From: Pyrenula massariospora
Lineage: Eukaryota > Ascomycota > Eurotiomycetes > Pyrenulales > Pyrenulaceae
Assembly (NCBI GenBank): GCA_021030905.1
Contig: JAGFMI010000010.1
Span: 930,001-994,000, forward strand
Direction: 5' to 3'
DNA length: 64,000 bases
Position 1 is the stretch's first letter, and the number at the start of each line of letters is the position of its first letter. A program made the translations under genes and the position numbers. The notes beneath the pieces were generated by a model, which saw only the letters and a program-made list of their open reading frames with translations, ran no database searches and was not told the origin of the DNA. Below, in pieces: positions 46,201-56,287 of the stretch.

Positions 46201-47399
46201 AGGTTTGCTGGACACCAGTCGAATCCCTTAGACATTGTGGCTAAGTTATGGAACAGATGTCCATGACATATCTTACCAAAAGTTTTTAAGATTTTCTGGT
46301 AGATTTCCTGCTGGGAGTCTTCATCATTTATCTCGATACCTGTAAGAAGCCCGGCAATAATTGCCATGTCTTTGCTCCAAGAGGTGTAACGTGGACCGAG
46401 TACCGTTAGAAGATCGTCTAGTTTTGTGATTTTGGTCCTTCTTAAATTGATAATGGCTTGAGCCGCTGTGCGATGAACGCAGGTTGAATTCTCCACAGGC
46501 GCGAGAATATCATTGTCGAGATCTTTCATCGTGTAGGCGTCATTCTTTTTGAATAATATCTTTACTTTCCGCGATTTTGCCAGCTCCAACGCGGTCCAAC
46601 CACGACTGAACCATGGCGACATAATAATTGCAAGGCTTGCAGTTTCAGCAGATGCATTCGAGTTATTTTCATCCCAATAAACTTCCCGGAGGAAACAATC
46701 ATGAACCAAAGTAACACGAGCGTCTTCGTAATTAGTGTGCATCTCATTAATTGCTTTACTGCGCGCGGCTTTTCCTTTCGGCATGCAAATCGTATCCCAC
46801 CAAATACCATGAACTTGAAGAATAGTGGCAATGTCTTTAAAGAAGCTCCATAGGCAGCGATTGACCCCATTTTCTGGCCAGGCTCCAGCTCCAGTACCAT
46901 CAGCCCAGACATGTGAAATTGCCATATAATGTTGAGGGAACCTAACTAAAGACTTTCCACCAAGTGTCCATGCAGTTGCCTCCCCTTCTTGAATAGCTTC
47001 ATCTAAAAGTTGGCTCGGAAAGTAATCTTTGAGTCCTTCACAAAAGTAGTGCAACCTAGAACGACACTCATGGCGTTGCTCGACTGAAGTAAAGTTGCGC
47101 TGCGAATGCTCGCAGAGATCAAAGTTGCATTGGTGATGTTCCAGCAGGCCCACTTTGCTGCGTGGAAGTATTCCAAGGTCTTGCCCAGGTGGAAAAAGTC
47201 GAGGAATATTGCGGGGTCCATTTGGAAGATTCTTCGTAACAGCCCACACGCGGTTAGGACAAAGTCCAAATCCTTCTGTAGCTCTCTGGATGGCGGATAA
47301 GATATTTGTGTTGTCACTCTCCACTTCTGCAAACTCGGATTGAGCAAGGGTTGTTTGCTGGTCCGTTTTCAAGCCAGGCATTTGTCCCCCTGCTGACAT
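43227..47399 (-). CDS. HET-domain protein with C-terminal ankyrin repeats
   Basis: Single exon; the first ATG is at 47399 (the frame runs two codons further to a GTG), giving 1390 residues. HET domains mediate heterokaryon incompatibility and death when overactive. Here the HET motifs are HYMAISHVWADGTG (about 157-170), HGIWWDTICMP, NYEDARVTLVHD and SPWFSRGWTALELAKS (about 250-265). Before them lies a Cys/His module H88-x2-C91-x4-C96-x13-H110-x-C112 and the motif CPNRVW at 47-52. Residues about 270-580 are of unknown fold. From about 590 to 1330 there are some 20 ankyrin repeats (for example GQTALSYAARYGHETVVKLLL), many close to consensus, which suggests recent expansion or constraint. The C-terminal end is basic. 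Ankyrins probably serve as the sensing part, but this is inference. Confidence 0.92.
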   Translation of the reverse strand: MSAGGQMPGLKTDQQTTLAQSEFAEVESDNTNILSAIQRATEGFGLCPNRVWAVTKNLPNGPRNIPRLFPPGQDLGILPRSKVGLLEHHQCNFDLCEHSQRNFTSVEQRHECRSRLHYFCEGLKDYFPSQLLDEAIQEGEATAWTLGGKSLVRFPQHYMAISHVWADGTGAGAWPENGVNRCLWSFFKDIATILQVHGIWWDTICMPKGKAARSKAINEMHTNYEDARVTLVHDCFLREVYWDENNSNASAETASLAIIMSPWFSRGWTALELAKSRKVKILFKKNDAYTMKDLDNDILAPVENSTCVHRTAAQAIINLRRTKITKLDDLLTVLGPRYTSWSKDMAIIAGLLTGIEINDEDSQQEIYQKILKTFGKICHGHLFHNLATMSKGFDWCPANLLQTPLASREVNLHIQDNGNVVGSWKALHLASIPEEAISWTGIHPLTEAALRTAVGQPAKHIYLIEPEIENVSRVLLVEVMGINQISFRLCCKLIGFLHVHTLQNLCAETLVELNVSLGYDPGAFQITQEAWKSARALALKQREIESERFRHEMVLECSEDGYRANRSHAQPCISDQTAGTKTSPSLANKGSALVLAAGKGEDGEVNRLLSKKIDANYQDKYKWTALHRAIWRGHDAVVKELINGKANQSLRDNLNQSPLLLAADRGNEKTLKMLLGPESDHQSSCSSDGQTVLHRAAWSGSMAVIQLLKGRSSLNHIDKNGQTALHIAVVGSYLPVVTLLLAWGIDISIRDQQGQTALSYAARYGHETVVKLLLQHPDAKANIADNFGRPPLCFAAWYGHEQIVRLLLAQRDIDVNMTDVFGRTPLFRAALYSHTRIVKLLSECIENSIHQDCWLRMAQTAASDGYEAIINFLVNTDNFWKMQDKIEEWNEEEDISKARNYVWKSSLQQLKQDFRGSPLVWAAKFGHYEVSEFLLENGMYADGRETSELVRLTPLTIAAANGDEKLLKLLLATDEVDVNDCAQFSIPPLSHAAANGHQDIVRLLIQTGRVDVVFKDDFGNTAFMHAATNGHLAVVKQLLATGKVNIDAQSQFGGTALSYAAKSGHAAIVEYLLSLGVADLDPGDAGQTPLSYAAENGHEAVVKLLLETGKVNVNSLLLAKKTPLGHAAANGHLVIAKLLLETNKAEVNSVDMSGGTPLFYAAENGHDTMIKLLLDAGQVTNVNRMDRNRSTPLIYAARCGHVNAVRELLATGKVHDINHQNNTHSTALSDAAEYGHEDVVEALIATGQIDNINRRDGLGRTPLALAASKGHEAVVRVLLASRKKIDINIEDGIGKTPLDAAAVNSHEAVVQLLLATGKARIGRRSYGYTSPLYEAVVEQLQSKNNPKGSLIERIRAVSRHSHVLLRRKRRNQRANTEIAQALKSYHENRS

Positions 47400-48231
47400 G
47401 CTCACATCGCTGTCCGCATCACTTTGGTAGAATGTCCTCTAGTAAGCTCTTCTTGTATTAGCGTCCGTATTTACGTCTGCGCTTTTCCGCTCAGGAAGAT
47501 ATACACTCTCCCAAATCGTATCTAGAGTGGTCTTTCTGACGGCCTTGTCGTCATTCCTTGTTGGAAGTATCTTTCCTCGCTGTTCAAGATATCGAGATAG
47601 CTAGTATGGCAGAAAATATGCGACAGAACGATACGTTCAATTAGGGCTGGCCATTGTCTCTTAAATCGGCCGTTGTTTGCGGGTTAAGCAAAGCTGACCT
47701 AGAGACTGGAAATCTGAGAAACATGTTTGGATACGGATGTCAATGGCTCATACAATAGGCACGTGATGAAACCTGCAGTGGACCATGGCAGCTATACTTA
47801 GGAACTGGGAATTGAAAATTGTCATATTATTCAGACCGGCGCAGTTTCTTGGGTAGTATTTCGTCCGTTAAATTGGCGAAAGTAATCGCTTAGTTATGCC
47901 AGCCAGCCAGCCTTGTAGCAAGCGGGCCGGCATCGCCCGAATCAAAAGCTTGTGCATTTGTGCCCCACGAGGGCCAGGCCCGTGCGTGTCCACCTCCGAT
48001 CGGCTCTTGCTCTCCAATGAAGCTTTCCGTTCCTAGTATATCTACTTATCCACAGCAATTGAGAACAGCGAGCCTGGCATAGGTCAGCGTCACGTAGATA
48101 CGGAATCAGAGTTAAGAGAATGCATTACGTGACGTGGCCGTTTTGCTCTAGGGAACAATTCCTATCCACGTCCGAGTGAATAGGGACAAGTTGAGAAATA
48201 AATGCCAGGTCTCAGCTCCGGCCCAAAACTG
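47400..48231. other. Intergenic, HET-ankyrin promoter
   Basis: About 830 bp between the HET-ankyrin start codon and the 3' end of the membrane-protein paralogue, both on the minus strand. A short GCCA repeat lies near 47900-47914. No ORF of note. Confidence 0.5.
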
Positions 48232-49632
48232 CTAATCTTCTTGTCCTGTCGCATGAGGGTAATCCCCTACAAAACGGCCAGTGATACGTGTAACTTGGAT
48301 GATCTTCTCGCAGATATCGATGCCTTCAGATATGTACCGAAACCAGTAGTCCTTCGCATAACTCTCCCTCCAATTTACCGGGATCCCTATTTGTTCTCTC
48401 TCATTGTCCACCGCATCCCTATCGCCGGGCACGGAGGCTGAGTTTAACCTGAGCTGTCTCTCTACCATCGCAAGCCGTGTCGCCTCTTCCCATCTCATCC
48501 TGTCAGGACCGGGCTTGAGAATCGGATCAATCCATTTCATAGCCCCATCGTACAGTTTACTGTAGTCATTTTCTCCAGTGGTTGAGCTGACGGTGAACGT
48601 GTCAGGATTTAGCGCCACGATTGTGTTGAGTAGCGACCGACGCGAACTCAATTCCACTCGGTAGCGATCTAGACGAATTTCAGCGACTAGCCGCATCCAG
48701 TCTTTGACACATTGGCCGGGAGAAAAGAGATAATTATGGGAGAAGATGCAAAAGATGATCCAGAACGTGATCAAGTAAGCATCCCAACCTTTCGTTGCTG
48801 CCGAAGCAATCGCAATGGTCCATTGACCGATGATGAGGCCTCGAAGGACTGATACGAGCATCGATCGCGCCTTTTTGACTCGTTGCTCCGACCTCAGAGA
48901 GCAGTTTAGAAGCGAATTAACGATGCTACTTTCACCATAATAGACGCGCCAGTTAATCTCGTTCATGTGCTGTGCAGCTATGACGACCCTGTTGAACTTG
49001 CTTGGACGCACGAATCGAAGTCTACGAGGGCTGCCACCATGAACAAGCCAGATGACTGTGCCACTCAACGGCATGAGAAGAAGGAATGCAAATGCTAGGC
49101 CGCATCGCATACTCCCGCTAAGCACAAGCAAGCTGAGCAGCAACGTCCAACCAAGAGCTGACGAGATAATGAAGGTTTTCGAATATCTTCCTCGGCTTGG
49201 TCTTTGAAGTCGAGATACTCGGACCACTTCCAAAGTCTGAGGACGTTTGTCGTCTCTTGACAGATTCTCATGATTGTTCTCAATTTCCGTGACGCTCACT
49301 GCATCTAAGCACAGCCTTAACGTCTCCGGGCTTGCCATATGATAATTATCTCCGTAGCGACCGTCCAAACAGACCGGATTTGGGCTATTATTGAATCTAT
49401 CAAGACAGCAGCTGTCTACAGGGCAAGGCTCAGAGAGTAGGAATCGCCGGCCGGAGGGTGTGACAGGCCAGCACCAGAGGAGAGTGACTCCAGTAAGTTG
49501 AAATGTGTGAAGGATCATTGGCAAATCTAAAAAGTCAATTAATGCCGAGAGCGGAAGAATGGAGGCCAACTCTTGTACCCATGAGTATGTGTGGATTATG
49601 GCGTGAAATCGAATGCGCACAACGTCGAGCAT
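48232..49632 (-). CDS. Multi-span membrane protein, paralogue 2 (HET-locus associated)
   Basis: Single exon. The open frame reaches 49689 but its first ATG is at 49632 (MLDVVRIRFHAIIHTYSWVQ), giving 466 residues. It is a clear paralogue of the product of 40808-42142: WVQELASILPLSALIDFLDL, CWPVTPSGRRFLLS, CLDGRYGD, FLLLMPLSG, NSLLNCSL, CVKDWMR, SSRRSLLN and ALNPD all align in order. Hydrophobic segments occur in the same places (about 165-215, 270-290 and 300-320). It lies between the two HET genes and on the same strand as both. Function unknown. Confidence 0.82.
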   Translation of the reverse strand: MLDVVRIRFHAIIHTYSWVQELASILPLSALIDFLDLPMILHTFQLTGVTLLWCWPVTPSGRRFLLSEPCPVDSCCLDRFNNSPNPVCLDGRYGDNYHMASPETLRLCLDAVSVTEIENNHENLSRDDKRPQTLEVVRVSRLQRPSRGRYSKTFIISSALGWTLLLSLLVLSGSMRCGLAFAFLLLMPLSGTVIWLVHGGSPRRLRFVRPSKFNRVVIAAQHMNEINWRVYYGESSIVNSLLNCSLRSEQRVKKARSMLVSVLRGLIIGQWTIAIASAATKGWDAYLITFWIIFCIFSHNYLFSPGQCVKDWMRLVAEIRLDRYRVELSSRRSLLNTIVALNPDTFTVSSTTGENDYSKLYDGAMKWIDPILKPGPDRMRWEEATRLAMVERQLRLNSASVPGDRDAVDNEREQIGIPVNWRESYAKDYWFRYISEGIDICEKIIQVTRITGRFVGDYPHATGQED

Positions 49633-49689
49633 CGAAATTTGCGGACTTGCTTCCCTGGGAGAAGTGAATCGGGGACGGAATACACGCAA

Positions 49690-51274
49690 CGAGGTATCTG
49701 AAATTGGAAGTCTCGCTGGAAGAAGCCCTTATACCATGACGTGGCCGCCTTCTGAAAAATTAATAAAGCACATTTTGGCGAACGAAGTACGCCCCACTCG
49801 AGGGCTAAGACAAGGCAGACTTACCTTGGTTCCTGTGGGTATTTCCCTGCCGCAACTTGAGCTGGAGCCAAAGCTAGGTTAGGCAGTGATAAACTAAAGT
49901 AGGGATCAAATCACTCCTACTTCCTTCAGCCCTCCACAAGGATCGGATAGCCTTGCTACCTCATTGCCTCCTTTCTTACCTTCGTAACACATCATTTGAC
50001 GCACGGCCATATGATGGTCCGGGTGTTTAGGTACTCGAGTCAGCTGCGTTAAAAGAACTGCCATATCCAACTGTTAGCGCCTAAATTTAGAGACTACAAC
50101 TACGATCTTTAAGAGTTGACTTGTCTCCCAGTTGGAGCTAGCCCTAAAGTATAACTTTGTCTTGTAGTCTTTATATCCTCCAAAGTTGACCTTTCAAATC
50201 TGCCCCACGACCCGAGATCTTCGAGGTGGAGATTACAGCGCCAACGTTGCACAAGCAAGGCAATCAGGAACGGTGAAAATGGCGCATTGCACCTAGGGCG
50301 GAGGGCAGACCCCAATCTTGCCTTTCTCTGCCAGCCCTTCCGATGCATTTTTCCGCCAAGATATCTGCCTCCTCTCTGCCTTGTGGCCTTTTACATGTTT
50401 TGATTCTCCGTCGGAATCCGTGGCCATTCTCCTACTTCACCATTCTAGTACCGTCTGGCGCAACTTGCGCTCTCATAGGAGCGTTGAATGGCAATTTGAC
50501 CGTATATCAAAATCAAGCGCCGTGCTTAACATCTGACATGTAGATTTTCTAAATTATTAGACCTAGCTGTACCTACCTAGTTCAGTTGCATCACTGACGT
50601 GGGTTCCCTTCTCTCACAGCCTGAGACTATGCCTCTGCAGACTGTCGCCGTCTAGATTCCAGATGTAATACAGCTGTCTCCGCATAAAATAGCTTGTCTT
50701 CTCGGCAAATTTCTAAATAATACGAATGGTTCGGGAATAGAGTCGCCTTGAATAGATAAAATACATGGTAAAACAGAAAACCAGCTTGTAGGTAAATCAA
50801 TGTATTTTTCTTCCTATTGCGCAGTGAGTATCGTTGATTGTATATCACGGCGTTATTCTACACTTTTCCGTGTACGCATAGTGTGTAGAAAGAGCTCGAG
50901 GGCCGGGATATCGGAAGGAGGTCCCCAGCAAACGAGGTTCAGAATCCATGAGATGACTAATGACTTGGATGCGGAAAAGATGAGTTGATTTCGAAGAGCT
51001 ATTGCCATGGCTGCACCAGTAAGAGTTGTCACAATATATCTACCAAAAGACTGACTTAGGTGTACTCTACTCTGGGCTAAGTGTTTCGAAAAATTGGAGG
51101 CAGTTATTCTAACCGCCTGGTTTTAGATTTTAGATACCGGTTTAATCTATACAGTAAGGTTGAATCCTTCACCAGAGATTGGAAAATAAAGAATGGAGTG
51201 CACAAACTTCAACATGAATCCGATATTTAGACATCAAAAGGAGGAAGACATGGCTAGAATAAATCATCTCATTG
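49690..51274. other. 1.6 kb intergenic
   Basis: Promoter side of membrane-protein paralogue 2 and 3' flank of the second HET gene. No supported gene or repeat. Confidence 0.45.
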
Positions 51275-54200
51275 CTAATCTGATCGCATGGGTAGAGATA
51301 TCTTTGGCAATCCCCACCTCCGCTTCTTTTGTTCTTCCTCACCCATGTGAACAATCTGGGTTGGATCTAATATCTTATCAAAAGAGTGTTCAGACTTGTA
51401 CCTTTCATAGAACGAGCCTAAAGTCTGCTGATTTTTTGCGATCAGTTGTGTGCATTCCTCTTCAAGTTCCTGTAGGTAAGAGGAGTAGATAAACTTTGCG
51501 AGAGGCCGAGAGTTCTGGTCCGTTAGAAAAAATGGTTCGATCTGCGCTCTCGTTGTCTCCCTTCCAAATACAAGACCGGGGTCGGTCTCGTTTGTCCACC
51601 GCGGAACATGAAAGGTAGATATGAACATGCGTCTCTTCATTTTCCGCTCATCGGGAGTATGGTAGGGGAAGGACCATTGCATAGTGACAATTCCGTGACA
51701 TTCTTTTCCGTGTTGGTTGCAGCGCTTCAGGCCACCATGGAGGCGCTTGTTCAAATTGGCAAAGATGGAATAACTCAGGCTATTTTCCTCCAGTTCAACG
51801 TTTCTGGCTTCATCGTCATGGAGGAAATGCGCGAAAACCGTAAAGTTTACATACTTATCTGCCTGAGTCGTGATTTCAGGACTGTTAGCAGGATAAAGAC
51901 AGATAGGGGAAGTATAGGTTATTTGTTGGGTGAAACGGTTGGTTTCTCCTCCTATCTGATAATCCTTTCGTTTTTCCCATAGATATTTCTTCAAGTACCA
52001 AGTATACCTCCCTTCTTCCCATTTCGCGTTCGTGAAAGCTTCAAAGGCAAGGAATATTAATTTCGAGGGAAAACCTGGCAATGGCTGGCCGTCCTGGTCT
52101 GCATCAGATCCAAACTCGAACATGGCTCTATTGCCGAGCTGATCACGAAGAGACCGCAGTTTTCGATCATCAGGAGAGATTTCTCTTCTTTCTCTAGTAA
52201 GATAAACGCAACCGAACCATCGACAGCTGATGACATGTACTTTGCCGCGCATGATAACCGAAACCGGTTTGGCAAGAATGCATAATGAAGGGACTTCGGT
52301 TATAGAAGGATCGGTCAACAGAAAGCACTCTGAAAGGTTAGAGAGGGCCACGGAAGTACGCGTCAACGCGGCAGGATGGGAACCATAAGGTATTAGGACT
52401 TCCTTCGGGCGAATCCAAACGGCTTCAAACCTTCCAAACAACCTACCATCCTCAATGCGGCACATTTTGCTCTCGTTAGCGCTGAAGAATTGCCCAAAAT
52501 CAAAGATGGAGGGTGGACACCATGACCAGCGGCCACAACGCGCAAGCGGAACCTCACTGTGGAACAGGTCTGCTATGCTTATGCGTCCGAATTGTTCCAT
52601 CAATTCTTGAGTTATTTGGGTGCCATGAGCAGAAGTATCAAATTTGACGGAACGTAGGCACATGAGCCCGGGTATAATCATACTGTCTCTGTGCCAGGAA
52701 GTTGTCCTCGATCGCATACCACGAAGCAACCCCCGTAAGTCGCCTGTAATGGTACGATTTGCTAAAAATGAATTGCTCTTTTGTGCTTGCTCCTCTCGTC
52801 GCAACTGTCTGATAATATCTGATGCTATCAAATGGCCCTGGCTGTTGAATTTCTGCCTGGACCCCTGGATGTCATTTCTGGCGACTGATGCGATCCTCTC
52901 TTGGCTCTCTAAAGCTAGAACGTCATTGTCTAGATCCTTTAAAATGGGTAAGCCAGTTTCAGAACATTTGAACAAAATTTTGACCGGATGAGATCTTGAG
53001 GCATATAGCTCTGCAGCCGTCCAACCCCTCGTGAACCATGACGAGAGAACAAGAGCTACGGCAGGGCCACCATCATCTTGCCATTCAAAGTTGACTAGTT
53101 CTTCATCATGGACTAAAGTAACAGCAGCTTTTTCATAGTTACTGAGCATGGTATTCATCGCTGTTCTTCGAGCGTCTCGGTCTGTAGGGATCGAGATTGC
53201 GTCCCACCAAATACCCTTGCAATTTAGTTGCTTAGCAAATCCAGCAAAGTAGTCGAACAGGCACTTGTTGACGTTTCCAGACCTCTTCATTCCCTCTCCA
53301 GTACCGTCGCTCCAGACATGAGAGATGGCCATATAGTCCTGAGCTGATCCAATGATATTGCGAGCCAGCCCATGATCCTCAATGGCCCAAGCAGCCTGGT
53401 GCCATGTGTGGAGAGGGTGATCTTGCGTCTGTGTGTTGTCAAGGACTGGTCCCAAAGCAAAAGCAGCATTTAGAACATCACGGGGAAACAACAGCTCCTG
53501 GTTACAGTCGGATCCGCATTTGTGAGCTTGTTTTTTCAGCGTATTGTTATCATAGCTATAGACGCAGAATTGATCCGTGCATCTTGTGTGTTTAGATTGG
53601 CCACTGGTGGTCGGATGACGTAAGGCAATTTTAGCCACTGGTGGAATATCTATCACCGCATGAGGCCCTTGGTGGGAAATGTTCCACAGCCGATTGGGAC
53701 AATAGCCTTGTTCCAGGCAATGTCTAGACGCTGTCAGGGCATTTGATCTGTAGCCTGGCAAAAGCTTGGAATGCAATTCAAGATATTCATGAGGAAGAGG
53801 TGCCAGTATACCACAAGTGATTCGCTGAGTCCAGAACAACACATCAAGCATACCATGAACATCGACACATGTAAAATGAGAGGGCCGGATTTCTCGCAGG
53901 TACTGTTGGTGAATGATATCGCCTATGACCTTCGGGAAACGAGTCATGTTGCATGCAACCGTAGTTAATATCAATTCTCGAAAGCTTTGCCACCGACAAG
54001 GAGGCGCTGATTTCCTCAAGGCCCGTCTCCTTCGCAAACATATCCCATTCTTGCAATCTCGGACTTTGCTGAACGCACAAAAAAGACAGATTCGCATAAG
54101 TAGTTCATTGCCAACGCATAATCTAGGATCTAAGGACGCCGCAACGATCTTCTGATGCTTCAGCTCAGTCTTTGCGGCGTAATTCTGCTCCGTGTTGCCT

Positions 54201-54574
54201 TCTTCGCATTTGTATGGTGGGTACCAAATTTCTGGATAGATGATGTTCAGATAGCCTTGTCGGTCTTGTTGTTCCAGGTGCAGCGCATCTAATTGTGCTC
54301 CACGGACCATCCCATCGTTCTCGCATGTTAGAACAAAAGCACGTGGGGTTGGCGGAAGAGACCCACGCTCTCTAGCTTGCCCATCGACGTAGGTTCGATT
54401 AGAGGGCGATGTCAAAGGAGTCTGCAAATTGATTTCCTTGATGTTATGGGTAAGTGGCTTCCATTCTGTGTAGCGTACAAGCCCGTCATCATATTGAGCC
54501 TTTACCAGATCCCCTGGCAGTACATATTCCAGGTCGAAGATGTGGTTAACAGGTTCGTCGGAATCTCGACACAT
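51275..54574 (-). CDS. Large HET-domain protein with long N-terminal extension
   Basis: Single exon, 1099 residues. The HET domain lies at about 413-525: DYMAISHVWSDGTGEG, CKGIWWDAISIPTD, NYEKAAVTLVHDEE and SSWFTRGWTAAELYASR. Just before it are CPNRLW (292-297) and H329-x2-C332-x4-C337-x13-H351-x-C353, the same module with the same internal spacing as in the HET-ankyrin protein. The first 280 residues are extra relative to that protein and contain a Cys cluster (RICLFCAFSKVRDCKNGIC, 161-179) followed by a basic run RRRRALRK. The 570 residues after HET have no repeat or domain I recognise, so the sensing part differs from that of the ankyrin paralogue. The ending is basic (KKRRWGLPKISLPMRSD). 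Confidence 0.9.
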   Translation of the reverse strand: MCRDSDEPVNHIFDLEYVLPGDLVKAQYDDGLVRYTEWKPLTHNIKEINLQTPLTSPSNRTYVDGQARERGSLPPTPRAFVLTCENDGMVRGAQLDALHLEQQDRQGYLNIIYPEIWYPPYKCEEGNTEQNYAAKTELKHQKIVAASLDPRLCVGNELLMRICLFCAFSKVRDCKNGICLRRRRALRKSAPPCRWQSFRELILTTVACNMTRFPKVIGDIIHQQYLREIRPSHFTCVDVHGMLDVLFWTQRITCGILAPLPHEYLELHSKLLPGYRSNALTASRHCLEQGYCPNRLWNISHQGPHAVIDIPPVAKIALRHPTTSGQSKHTRCTDQFCVYSYDNNTLKKQAHKCGSDCNQELLFPRDVLNAAFALGPVLDNTQTQDHPLHTWHQAAWAIEDHGLARNIIGSAQDYMAISHVWSDGTGEGMKRSGNVNKCLFDYFAGFAKQLNCKGIWWDAISIPTDRDARRTAMNTMLSNYEKAAVTLVHDEELVNFEWQDDGGPAVALVLSSWFTRGWTAAELYASRSHPVKILFKCSETGLPILKDLDNDVLALESQERIASVARNDIQGSRQKFNSQGHLIASDIIRQLRREEQAQKSNSFLANRTITGDLRGLLRGMRSRTTSWHRDSMIIPGLMCLRSVKFDTSAHGTQITQELMEQFGRISIADLFHSEVPLARCGRWSWCPPSIFDFGQFFSANESKMCRIEDGRLFGRFEAVWIRPKEVLIPYGSHPAALTRTSVALSNLSECFLLTDPSITEVPSLCILAKPVSVIMRGKVHVISCRWFGCVYLTRERREISPDDRKLRSLRDQLGNRAMFEFGSDADQDGQPLPGFPSKLIFLAFEAFTNAKWEEGRYTWYLKKYLWEKRKDYQIGGETNRFTQQITYTSPICLYPANSPEITTQADKYVNFTVFAHFLHDDEARNVELEENSLSYSIFANLNKRLHGGLKRCNQHGKECHGIVTMQWSFPYHTPDERKMKRRMFISTFHVPRWTNETDPGLVFGRETTRAQIEPFFLTDQNSRPLAKFIYSSYLQELEEECTQLIAKNQQTLGSFYERYKSEHSFDKILDPTQIVHMGEEEQKKRRWGLPKISLPMRSD

Positions 54575-56188
54575 GATTCCAGATCGAGCGCTAATTTACC
54601 ACGTTACTCGCATCTTTAATACGAAGTCCGGATATGAAAAGGAGTGGAGCCTTCGGAGAGATACTGATTCTCGTATGGGTGAGAGAGAGAAAACAAGAAT
54701 GAGGAGGCTGTCAAATATTCTATGTATCAGGTGTAGTAGCAGATGTGTTTCGCTAGCACTGAAGATCACGTTATACTGTCAAGATATCACTCTGCTTTAG
54801 CGCTGGGAAACAAAATGGCTGGGATCGTGGTCTTTTTCTCCGAGGCTATCTGTAGGAAGAGTAACCGGAGAATAAATCCTCCAGTATAATAGGCTAACTC
54901 TTTTAGGGACCGACATCGGGGAGGACCATATTGGATGGAGAGCCTCATAGCGCCATATATCTACGATCAAGCACCAAGATGATAACGGACGCAAAGCGTC
55001 TGAGATACAACTTTCATCTTTTGTTGACAATTACGGCAGATTGCATCTGCATGGAGCTTGCAGGCTAGCGATCGGGCAGTGCACTCGGTGATCTGACCTC
55101 GAGCATACTCCTTGCGACCCACGAGGTACCTTGAGATCTCACCTCATAAACTTTTTTCGTTCACCCATTCGCTCATTTCCTCGACAGTTTGTACATTAAA
55201 GAGGTTAACGAGTCACAATACGGTGAGAGAACAGTCTTTGGGGAGCAACACTCTGAAACGCACAATGACCATCTTAAGCCTCAACCTGGAATTACGACAT
55301 TTGAGAACGAGACGAAGTCTTCTGTAGATTTGAGGCTGCCACAGTCGAACCCAAGCTACTCACATTCTCTTCCAAGTGTCTAGTATTACGACGCGTTCAG
55401 TGACTGAGAAATATGGACCTCCACTTGAACCTGTTGTAAAGTCCACCACGGGGAATGGCCCAGCTTAGCTTAAGCCAGGTCGACTATAATCGCGAAGGTA
55501 AGCGCAGTTATGGGTCGCTTCTGAAGCAATTGTCGCAAAAGCTACCACAGACCAATAATCTGTCCTTTTAGCAAACTAAAAGAAACAGTATGGATCACCG
55601 AGGCGAGACACTTCGCAAATTAAAACCTGCAATATTGCCTTGCTGAGGTCGTCGGGATATTTTGTAACAAGGCTCTATCATGTCAATATTGAGAATGGCG
55701 TGGCATTGAATGAATCATATGATAAATGCTGGGCTCACAAATGCTAGGAAGGACTCGTCATACTTCCAGTTCTTCGTCTGCCGAAAAACCCCTTTGCAAG
55801 GGCGGTTCTAAGCGGTCTATTACTGGACGGATTTCTTGAGGGCTCCTAATATTTACAGTTATTGTCTCCTGGCGAGCAACCCTGCAGGACTCCGTCTTGC
55901 CTTTGAGGCTCTGTTTAGACAGATTTTACCACCGACCCGTTTCTGGATATTGTTCTATTCAAACCCCATCCATTGCCATAACATGCGATCAGCCTATGAA
56001 CTCGCTGTCTTGACGTGGACGGTTCACCATGATTCCACATACTCTAAATTACACAGATGAAAAAGGTTAGACTTGGGAATGGCGCCGTAACGGAACAATC
56101 AAGCCCTCAATTAGAATGGATGTTGCTCCTAACTGTCGTTGTCAGAAGTGACATACATTTCGACGAGACTCACTCTATCATCTCGTGT
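54575..56188. other. 1.6 kb intergenic upstream of the second HET gene
   Basis: Contains the HET gene promoter. Open frames are short and motif-free. A sequence GTTGTCAGAAGTGAC just before copy C (near 56136-56150) resembles the core of the MITE terminus and may be a decayed end. Confidence 0.4.
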
Positions 56189-56287
56189 CGAGGCTGGATG
56201 TTGGAAGTCACGGCGCATCTAATTGCTGGAGCTGGGCCTCGCCCAGCTAATGAAGGGATGTGCCATAATATCTGACGTCCAGCCCCG
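56189..56287. mobile_element. MITE-like inverted-repeat element, copy C (99 bp)
   Basis: The left end CGAGGCTGGATGTTGGAAGT and the reverse-complemented right end CGGGGCTGGACGTCAGATAT correspond over about 30 bp. A smaller palindrome, GCTGGG-CCTCG-CCCAGC, lies in the middle. This is the most diverged of the four copies. Confidence 0.65.
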
